The position numbers were made by a program, and so were the translations under genes. The notes under the pieces are model-generated. The model worked only from the letters and a program-made list of their open reading frames with translations, was not told the DNA's origin and did not search any database. Positions 56,645 to 64,000 of a stretch of 64,000 nucleotides of DNA are shown here, piece by piece (within the stretch, counting starts at the first letter, position 1; every line of letters begins with the position of its first letter). This DNA comes from Romanomermis culicivorax (lineage: Eukaryota > Nematoda > Enoplea > Mermithida > Mermithidae): positions 124,001 through 188,000 of the forward strand of contig CAWUHX010000009.1 in the NCBI GenBank assembly GCA_963922205.1, read 5' to 3'.

Positions 56645-59600
56645 TTAAAGTGATTTTGCCTTATTAAAAGGTAAACTTAAACCCATAACACGGTCTGTGC
56701 CATCTTTCTTGCCCACTAAAAACAATGGTGCGGCCCAAGGGCTTCTAGAGGGCTCAATGACCACTTTTTCCATCATATCCTTTACGTGCTCACGGATAAT
56801 ATCTCTTTGCATTATAGGGGCTCTCCAGTAGTGCTTTTGGACCGGCAACGCGTTTTCTGTGTCGATTCTGTGTTGTGCCTCATGAGTCATCATCAGAGGG
56901 TCGTTCTTCATACTAAATGCGTGCCTATGTTTAAGTAGGACGTTCATAAGCTGCTGTTGCCCTTGTCGATCAATACTTGATTCTTTCACTAACTGCGTTA
57001 TGATTTTGATAAATTCTGGCTCGCTCTGTTGTTGAATTTGCGGTTCTGACTGAAGTTGATGTATCTTTTCGTCAAATTCTGGCCCCACGAATTTCGTTTT
57101 GGATTTTGCTATTAGCTCGTTGCCACGCAATTTTATCCCCTTATTGGTTTCGTTTATTAACAGAATTCGGAAATTATTATCTCTGGTGTCCACAATTGAG
57201 GCGTCGACGTCGAACAAAGTATTCTTCCCGGTTTCTTCTACCACTATAGGACCCTTTGTCCAATCTTTCTGTGGCCAAACCACAGCTTGTACAAAGGAAG
57301 TGGTATTCGGGGGAATATACGTCCCATTTTTTGTCCAAATAAAGGTTTCCTCGTTCATTTCGGTAATTTGCATTACTTGTTCTTGATCATCATCACTTTC
57401 TAACTCAGGCAAATCTTCCTCCTTAATTTCCTCCTTTATGGGTACATAATCCAAAACCATCGGATTTGTAGGAATTGGCAACCGCGGCGGTATTTGCGTA
57501 TCGTCGAATAACGTTTCACTAATTATCTGTCTTTCTACATTTGCTAGGCGTATGTGGCCGTTTCGAAAATCAATAGACGCCTGTATACAAGGATGGGTTA
57601 GAAAATCTAGACCCAATATAATACCTTCATTTAGGTTATCTAGCAATGCGAATCTAGCGAGGAAATTTCCAAAACCAGTTCCAACGTATATGAATGTAGG
57701 ACCATATGTTGTTACGCGTTTTCCAACCGCTGTTACTACTGAATTCAAAATAGGAAATTTTGTCTTTGATATATTCAGTAATCTCGACGCTGTATCTGTC
57801 CTCATAAAGCTAGATTGCGCTACCATATCGATTAGAGCTTTAAATTCTTCTCCACGTATTTTGACAGGTATTAACAGTGGTTGACATTTGCGAAAATTTT
57901 CCAAAAATAAATGTTCGTTATCATTGGCGAGTCTAGGTTTTGCTTCTGAAGTAGAGTTGATAACGTTCGCCAAACTTAGCTCATAATTTTCTATAAGTAC
58001 TCCATCTAGGGCTATAATTTCTGGTTTATCTTGTTTTTCAGCCTCTTGTGAATTTATAACATTTATGGAATTATTCGGAGGATTATTGATCGGTTGCGAT
58101 GTTGTTGGTGGTGCGATATTCGGTGGTGGCTGCGGGACACTATTTTGACGATAATAATATGCCGTATTTGGGTTTTGTTCCATATTATTATGGTATGGCA
58201 TCCATTGACCAAAATTTGCAAAACCGGCTCGTCCACGATTCACGAAACCACCGCGATGGTCGAAATTTCGATTATAGAAATTGTTACCACGATTCCACGG
58301 CCTTCCCTGATCCGTTGGTTGAATCAGTTCCGGGTGAAGAATAAAACAGTTTTCGGATGAGTGGCTATTAGACTTATGGTATGAACAATACGGTCGACGA
58401 TATGGATTCCCCAAAACTCGATCAGGTAAATTATTATATTGAACATTATTAGAATTTTTATTGACTCCCCAACGATTAAGAGCTGGAGGGCCCTGATTCC
58501 TGATTGCATCATTGACCATCTTCATAATATCTTGTTGAGATACGGGATTTTGAAATGCTGTTGGAGGTGGAAAAATTTGCTGAGGCCTTGCAATTTGTTG
58601 TTGTTGACCTATACTACTATCCTGCTGACGAATCTGCAAATTATTAAATCTTCTATTTTCATAGACTCGATTCAGCTGATCGTCTTCGCCGTCTTCTTGT
58701 TCTTGGCTGAATTCCTTCCAGGCCGTCGTATCGGCTTTCAATTTATTTACGAATTCTGCCAAGGAGGCGATATTTTTGAATTCATGGAGCCGACCTTCCA
58801 TCAGAGTTTGGACATATACTGGAGCCTTGTGAAAATATGTTTGGATAACAATTCGATTTCTTTCGTTTTCTGTTTTTTCGTAATTCAATAAATGCACATA
58901 CGTCTTTATTCTTCGCAAAAAATCCTTTGTAGTTTCCCCTTTCCGTTTTTTCATATCATGTAATTCCCTTCTAAGTGCAGGAGTATCCATTTTGGGGGCG
59001 ATCATTCTGATTACGCTTGCTTTTCCTTCTTCATAGCTGCCATTTTTGTCTACATAAGTCAACGTTTCAAAATCGCAACAACGCCAAAGTACTTCAATTC
59101 TCAGGTCTTCTGTGTCTTCAGGCTTGAATGTGCCTTCCAAACAGGCGAAAAAATTGAGTATTTCTGCAGCCTCCATTTTATCGGATATTTCTTTATTTTT
59201 CATTCGGCTTAAAATTATCTTCATTCTTTTTTCAGGATCTTCACAATATCTTCCATACTCTTGCCGATTTCGAGGACTTCCTCCAGATATGGGTTGCTCT
59301 CTTCCTTGATTCCATGACGTGGTTGGTATATCTTCTTCCATCATTCGATGTTGGGCACCTTGAGCCTGAGCCTGAGCCAAGTGGTTTTCAAACCAATTCA
59401 ATTTTCTTTCCAAACTCCTGTCTAAATGGTCTTTGACCGTTTCAGACGGAAGTATTTCCATATCTCCAGTATTCGATATTCTTTCGTCAGGTCTTTTGTC
59501 CATTTTCTTCATCAGTTCCCGCATTTGCTTTTCAACTTCTTCCATTATCTTTCTTGAATTTTGTTGTTCTTGTTCCCGAAATTTTTCTTCCCATAACTTG

Positions 59601-60145
59601 CGTTCCGCTCTTTCTCCCATGAGTTGATCCAGTATTTCTTGTTCTCGTAACGCCGCCTTCGTTCTTTCTACATTAACGGCATTAGTTGATTTGTCAATGG
59701 CTCTTTGCATGGATTCCAGGATGGCTAAAGTGGCCACATCCTGTATATTTCCACTCGTTATCCTTTCCATTTCGTTTTTCGGTTTCGCTTCAATGTCGAC
59801 CTTCGCGTCAGTTTTCCGTACTGTAGGCGTATATCTTGAGTTATAAAATGATACCGCATTCGTTTCGGGGGGTAAACTAATTTTCTCAAAAGATGATACT
59901 GAATCAGAGGACATCTGTATCCGGTGATCCGCATAATCATACGTTTCCGCATCAATAGTTTGATCTTTATCACTATCCTCGGGTAAATTCGCAAATTTCT
60001 TTGCTACTTGCTCGATGGTCGCCTCCATATTTGCCATTCGTTCGGTGTGATCCTCTTTATTTACTTCGGTTTGTAATAATGTTACCTTTGGTCGTCTTCC
60101 AGGTTGTTTCCTTACCGTTAATTTCGGTTTCGATGCTTTCTTCAT
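56645..60145 (-). CDS. gag: element B gag-protease polyprotein with truncated RT
   Basis: 1166 codons, uninterrupted. Order: basic N-terminus, a coiled coil at about 160-220, a capsid at about 300-480 ([25 protein letters not shown]), a Gln-rich linker, a zinc knuckle CX2HX4HX4C at 587-600, an RG/NRG-rich tail, a retropepsin-like domain at about 755-870, an acidic linker, and the start of RT ([20 protein letters not shown]) where the ORF ends. The protease active site reads LIDMVAQ (773-775 Asp-Met-Val) instead of DTG/DSG, while GIILGLDFL is kept. The Gly loss predicts a dead protease. The start ATG lies 31 bp inside the PBS. Gag can still assemble in principle; replication enzymes are missing. 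Gag is related to that of element D. Confidence 0.9.
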   Translation of the reverse strand: MKKASKPKLTVRKQPGRRPKVTLLQTEVNKEDHTERMANMEATIEQVAKKFANLPEDSDKDQTIDAETYDYADHRIQMSSDSVSSFEKISLPPETNAVSFYNSRYTPTVRKTDAKVDIEAKPKNEMERITSGNIQDVATLAILESMQRAIDKSTNAVNVERTKAALREQEILDQLMGERAERKLWEEKFREQEQQNSRKIMEEVEKQMRELMKKMDKRPDERISNTGDMEILPSETVKDHLDRSLERKLNWFENHLAQAQAQGAQHRMMEEDIPTTSWNQGREQPISGGSPRNRQEYGRYCEDPEKRMKIILSRMKNKEISDKMEAAEILNFFACLEGTFKPEDTEDLRIEVLWRCCDFETLTYVDKNGSYEEGKASVIRMIAPKMDTPALRRELHDMKKRKGETTKDFLRRIKTYVHLLNYEKTENERNRIVIQTYFHKAPVYVQTLMEGRLHEFKNIASLAEFVNKLKADTTAWKEFSQEQEDGEDDQLNRVYENRRFNNLQIRQQDSSIGQQQQIARPQQIFPPPTAFQNPVSQQDIMKMVNDAIRNQGPPALNRWGVNKNSNNVQYNNLPDRVLGNPYRRPYCSYHKSNSHSSENCFILHPELIQPTDQGRPWNRGNNFYNRNFDHRGGFVNRGRAGFANFGQWMPYHNNMEQNPNTAYYYRQNSVPQPPPNIAPPTTSQPINNPPNNSINVINSQEAEKQDKPEIIALDGVLIENYELSLANVINSTSEAKPRLANDNEHLFLENFRKCQPLLIPVKIRGEEFKALIDMVAQSSFMRTDTASRLLNISKTKFPILNSVVTAVGKRVTTYGPTFIYVGTGFGNFLARFALLDNLNEGIILGLDFLTHPCIQASIDFRNGHIRLANVERQIISETLFDDTQIPPRLPIPTNPMVLDYVPIKEEIKEEDLPELESDDDQEQVMQITEMNEETFIWTKNGTYIPPNTTSFVQAVVWPQKDWTKGPIVVEETGKNTLFDVDASIVDTRDNNFRILLINETNKGIKLRGNELIAKSKTKFVGPEFDEKIHQLQSEPQIQQQSEPEFIKIITQLVKESSIDRQGQQQLMNVLLKHRHAFSMKNDPLMMTHEAQHRIDTENALPVQKHYWRAPIMQRDIIREHVKDMMEKVVIEPSRSPWAAPLFLVGKKDGTDRVMGLSLPFNKAKSL

Positions 60146-60159
60146 CCTTTGCCTTCGTA

Positions 60160-60176
60160 GCTGTACAAGTCACCAA
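60160..60176 (-). other. element B primer binding site
   Basis: On the minus strand TTGGTGACTTGTACAGC directly follows the 5' LTR CA. It matches the element A site with a one-base difference in length. The tRNA was not identified. Confidence 0.7.
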
Positions 60177-60958
60177 TGTCGTATATGCGGTCCTATGCCC
60201 TCGGCTACCTAGCTGCGGTTCTCGGGAGATCCAATCTGGTACGGCCCCTGACGCTAACCCGGTACTAGATACAATCCTACTGCAGGTCACAGAGACTAGA
60301 GGAACAAAGGTATTTATTTTGGAACTGACAAAAGTGCAAATACAACCGTGAGCAGGTGGTAAACAGAATACAAAATGCCAAAATATGAATACGAACACTG
60401 ATTTCCTCCCTAAGTCGCTGACCCTTCTTTTAGTCCCTGTGCACAGAGCCCCAGGGACTTTCGGGTGTCTTAATCCACGACCTAAGCTGAAAGCTTGACC
60501 AAACAGTCTACCTAACTGCTGAACAACCACTCACTCCTCTCCTCGATCAAGTTTGAACGTCGAAAATCTTCTCAGGTCGCGGGAGTTCCTCTAGACGAGT
60601 CCGCGACGCGAATTCGAAAACACACAATAATACGAACAGTAAATGCGTCCTCAATCCTTCCACAGTCGCCACGAGTCTTCTTCGAAGACGCAAACGAGAC
60701 GCGACCAGATGACAATAATACGTAATAATAATAATAATGAAACAAACTGCAACGCGTCTAACATCGACTTGCCAGATGCATGCAAAACATTCGCGTCACC
60801 ATTTATGTATTTTTGAACCAAAAATGTATATGACACAAACCGTTTTACCGGTTTGTTTACCCAAGAATAAATGAAATCACTTCAACAACAAAGGAACTTT
60901 AGACAATGAAAGTGAGGTAGTTAGAGGACCAAAGGTCAGAGGAATTGACCCTCTGACA
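60177..60958 (-). repeat. element B 5' LTR
   Basis: See the element B entry; pairs with 55177-55958. Confidence 0.95.
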
Positions 60959-60959
60959 G

Positions 60960-61592
60960 ATGGTAAAACATCTCGAAAGCAGCACTTTCCGAGGCATGAA
61001 CATTCTTGGTTTCGATGTAGAAAAAGTGAACCGCAAAGAGGCTAAAAAACTATTTAGGTGGGGGATCAATAACAAAAAGTTTGCCAGATTAGTTTTGTTT
61101 GCCCACCTAAATGGTAAAAGGTTCGTAGTTGACTTAACATTGCTGCAGGAGCAAGAGTGGGACATTTTATTGCACTTTTTACGCTCCAGGACGTTGTTAG
61201 TGGGCTAGGCCATTTTAGAGGACATAGTTTCGATTGTTAATGCCCAAGGATGTGGAAAAAGCACTGATGGTCCCGATTTGTCTGAGGCGATTAGATGTAG
61301 TATCAAGGATGGAAATCTGGGAAGATACTATGATCTAAGCCTCACGGCAAAGCAGATCATGGGAAGCAAGATTACCAAATCCAGAAAGGCAGGAATCTGC
61401 CCGGAAACATCAAAATTGAAAGGCCTCTTTGCGGAAATGTATTTGGCTGATATTGGTCCACACCAGACTGATTTTAATCTTTTATGTAATAGACAAAGTG
61501 TGGCCAGAAAGAAAGAGATACTGCAGTATGCTGGTATGGATGCCTACTTTTCTCTGGCAATTTTTATGGGGCATTTCACTATGGGTATGTGA
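60960..61592 (+). pseudogene. DEDDy 3'-5' exonuclease (RNase D/WRN type), copy E
   Basis: All three motifs of the family are visible: Exo I ILGFDVEK (Asp and Glu two apart), Exo II LLVG ... LEDIVSIV (Asp at 61221-61223) and Exo III LQYAGMDAYFSLAIF, the YxxxD signature (Tyr 61527-61529, Asp 61539-61541). Between I and II runs FVVDLTLLQEQEWDIL, as in the element A copy. One in-frame TAG (61206-61208) interrupts it just before Exo II, so it is probably inactive. The ATG is part of the target duplication of element B. After Exo III the coding region continues in another frame (61589 on) as the companion protein. It lies about 320 bp past the element D integrase on the same strand. Confidence 0.75.
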
Positions 61593-62535
61593 TTGAGCTA
61601 TGTGGGGGAGTTGCTAACTTTCCTCACGATATAGTTGATATGGCTCAGATTGAAATGCTTTCATATAAATTCTATCAGTTTTACTCATATATAGTTACGG
61701 ATTATAAACTACGTAACTTTGTGGGTACACCTGATATTGTGGTTAGGCAGCCTGAGGCAACCTACCACATGATGCGCCAGAAAATGTACGCAAGATGGGC
61801 CAGGCAAGTGCAAGAAATAGGGCCTAAATTTCGTTGCCATTGGGACATTTGCAATCCTAGGAAGGGGAGAGAAAATTTGCCCCGGCCGAGCATCTATCCA
61901 GGTGCTTACCGCCAAGGTAAAAATTTAAAACCCATATCCTATGATGAAGCAAGTGACCCCAACGAGGAGGAAATGATTAGGCCCAAACAGCACTTGTGAG
62001 CCAAGGATAAATTGTACCTGGAGTTGGTAGAGGAGATGGCACAAGGAAAGCAGTATCAGGAGCTTAGGCAGCCAGCATTTTTCCTTTGGTTCATAGATAC
62101 AGTTAGAAAGGTTATCAAACTACCTCAGGATAGTAAAAAGCAAGCACTACTCAATGCCCTAAAAAATCATCTGGTTCATGTGCCAATTGACATTGATCTG
62201 GAATGGGGTATTTTGATAAAGATCATTGGAAGCCTCAGCTAGCAGAGTATGCTAAAGCATTTGAGGAAAAGGGGTTCTCAGAACTGCAAGCTGCTTGTAC
62301 TTTAGTCCCCCTGGCCTTCCACGTGATCTGGCCCCATAGCAGAAAGGAACTGGATTTTGTGATGGCAGAAATGTTTAGTTACAGGTTCATTACATCATTC
62401 AGCCCAGAGCTACAGGGCAAAATAGAGGAGATGGCTTGGTGGTCAGATGATAGGTTGACCCAATATCTTTTGTTGGCAAAGAGTATGAGGTACCCTGAAA
62501 ACGTGCTGGAAAGCATAGAGTATGAGGTACCCTGA
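61589..62535 (+). pseudogene. exonuclease-module companion protein, copy E, first part
   Basis: 61589-61999 and 62012-62242 share a frame, separated by one TGA; 62203-62535 continues in a shifted frame. Blocks shared with the 586-codon protein of element A: TYHMMRQKMYARW, a Cys/Pro/Tyr-rich stretch, a Glu/Asp run, and FHVIWPHSRKELDFVMAEMFS, matching YFLWPHSAQEW. The ends overlap as if one long protein had decayed. Function unknown. Confidence 0.6.
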
Positions 62536-62792
62536 AAAGGTGCTGGAATATATGTTTGGATGAATCAATTCCAGTTTATGCTGATTCAGTTAAGGTTGTG
62601 GAGGAATGTGGATATGCATGCACTGATCCCTGGTAGTCCTGACACGATAACTATAGACAGTAAAAGCTATAGCTGAAATCTGTATTATTATGTTAGGTTA
62701 TATCATATTGAGCTAGCACAAAGGACGATTCATTAAGATATGGGTTAACCTGGCAAACGAAAATCGACAAGGTTGGGGATGTCTATAGGTCA
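62536..62792. other. frame-broken part of exonuclease module E
   Basis: No open frame longer than about 25 codons. It probably represents decayed coding sequence, because recognisable module sequence lies on both sides. The last codons before 62536 are repeated (atgaggtaccctgaaaa at about 62487 and 62522), a 35 bp tandem duplication. Confidence 0.4.
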
Positions 62793-63958
62793 TTGGCTGA
62801 AAGTAGGGAGTATAATATATCCTTCCCTACAAAGATCTTTGACTACAAACCCTTGGCCTCCGATTCACTGAGAATTCAGCATACATATAGTTATAGCACG
62901 GGTGAAGGTACTATCACCAATCTAGCTGGCAAGATTAGTCCCACTAAGACTGATAGTCTGAAAGGTGAGGACAAAAAGCAAGCTGGAGTAAGTGTAGTTG
63001 AAGTTCTGATACTTTCAGGCCAAGAAGTCCAGACGTCGGATAGCGAAAATTCCAGCGATGCAGTTGGACTGCCTGCTGAGGATGATTCGCAAGACGGGAG
63101 CCTAAAGGAGGACGTGACTGAACTGTCCGAAGAAGAGCAGCAGGAAGAGCAATCTGTTCTGGCAAGGGAACTGATGGAAGCTCAAACTGCTCAGACCCAG
63201 TCCGAACTCGCTAACCAGCATCGATTAGAAGAAATTCTGAAAATGGAAGAGGAAGCAAAGCAAAGAATTTGAATCCAACGCGAACAATTGGAAAAGGAGC
63301 TCAGGGAAGTGTAGCGATTTACAACGCCAAAATTCACCAAATGGAGATCGAATATGGACTCCGAAAAGATGAGGAGGCAGCACCTGCAGTCGAAAAGAAA
63401 TTAATGGAGCTACCATCACCGATGAAAGTGGATGATGATATTACCACCAATAAGCTCATTATTGACAAAAATGTAGCGGAAACGCCAGAGCCAGAAATGG
63501 TGGAGAGCAAGGAGGTAATAGCTTTTTCCACCAATGGAGGAGTTCCAGGGTTATATTCAGCCAAAGCTGTCCAAAGCATGAGAGAGAGAGAATGGAACGA
63601 CGAAAGAATATTTTTCATGGCTGAAAGAAAAAAGAAAATGAGAATGAAGGAGAACGAAAAAAGGAAGAAGGGTAACAAGGGAGAAAAAGTGGAGCAGAAA
63701 CAGGAAGACAGTAAGACAGGTACTTCGTCCATCATATCGACCTCAAGTTCCACAATTACCTCCACTACTACCCCCACATCCCAAATTACTTCAACTTCGA
63801 CTGGAACACCATCAGTGGTTACGTCCTCATTGGCAACTGCAACTTTAGATAGTACATCACAAACTAGCCAAACTTCAGGCGCAATAGGCCTTGGGATGGG
63901 GAAACTGTACTCAAAGGTCAGGCAAAAACCCAGCAAGGACCAAAAACCAGAAGTATAA
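62793..63958 (+). pseudogene. exonuclease-module companion protein, copy E, second part
   Basis: 62793-63272 gives [19 protein letters not shown], matching the aromatic block of the element A protein, then an acidic Glu/Gln-rich coiled coil ([21 protein letters not shown]). A shift leads to 63269-63958: a Glu/Lys-rich stretch ([20 protein letters not shown]), a Ser/Thr-rich tract and [20 protein letters not shown], which mirrors the basic end of the A protein (YWRGLGKCGQVLNKAL). The window ends 42 bp later, so any following domains are not visible. Confidence 0.6.
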
Positions 63959-64000
63959 GCTAGTCAAGTGCAAGGGGCTGCTCCTAGTAGAATTAAGCAG

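Larger units (their letters stand above)
55177..60958 (-). mobile_element. element B: young non-autonomous LTR element with intact gag-protease
   Basis: The two LTRs (55177-55958, 60177-60958) are each 782 bp, exactly 5000 bp apart, with TG...CA ends and about five differences by eye. The flanks carry a 4 bp direct duplication GATG (55173-55176 and 60959-60962). Internally, a single 1166-codon gag-protease ORF stops a few codons into RT; RNase H and integrase are absent. PBS and PPT are intact. It inserted into the start of exonuclease E, on the opposite strand. Recent movement must have relied on enzymes supplied in trans. Confidence 0.92.

Noticed and set aside
58439-58891. 150-codon plus-strand ORF in element B
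   Set aside because: Antisense of the intact gag-protease ORF.

Overview
The window is almost wall-to-wall retroelement sequence from an invertebrate genome. I recognise no intact host gene, rRNA, tRNA or CRISPR array. The best organism guess is a mermithid nematode such as Romanomermis culicivorax. That rests on my recollection that a large Pro/Ser/Arg-rich retroelement-borne protein family (called K here; three fragments at 34-567, 24138-26440 and 41808-43168) is abundant in that genome. No search was run.

Layout. (1) 1-1440: 3' end of an LTR element (K C-terminus, polypurine tract, start of an LTR). (2) 1640-7570: old dispersed repeats, mainly repeat family R, whose copies carry a good-looking pol II promoter. 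(3) 7690-22556, minus strand: element C, a decayed Ty3/gypsy-type retrotransposon between diverged direct repeats. Its order is unusual: gag with three zinc knuckles, an unknown ORF X, a chuvirus-like glycoprotein, a retropepsin-like domain, a second retropepsin, RT, RNase H and integrase. The glycoprotein and the start of pol share one reading frame. (4) 22204-28250: two nearly identical 1.8 kb direct repeats around a 2.2-2.4 kb K fragment. (5) 28660-35732, plus strand: element A, with clear LTRs, PBS and PPT, but with a DEDDy 3'-5' exonuclease and its companion protein in place of gag-pol. (6) 35985-48420: two inverted copies of repeat R around a LINE fragment, a GATC-dense patch and another K fragment. 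(7) 48900-54854, plus strand: element D, a decayed Ty3/gypsy gag-pol, followed about 320 bp later by a second exonuclease module (E, 60960-63958). (8) 55177-60958, minus strand: element B, a young LTR element inserted exactly at the start codon of exonuclease E.

How the parts relate. A and B share LTR family, PBS, PPT, about 700 bp of 3' tail and the same stub of a deleted RT. They are therefore non-autonomous relatives: B kept gag-protease, and A carries the exonuclease module in that position. Both would need pol in trans. D and B have related gags and an unusual Asp-Met start to the protease motif. The recurring exonuclease module and the glycoprotein-before-pol arrangement of C are the two most unusual signals. 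Most frames are broken by stops and shifts, so most genes are listed as pseudogenes.
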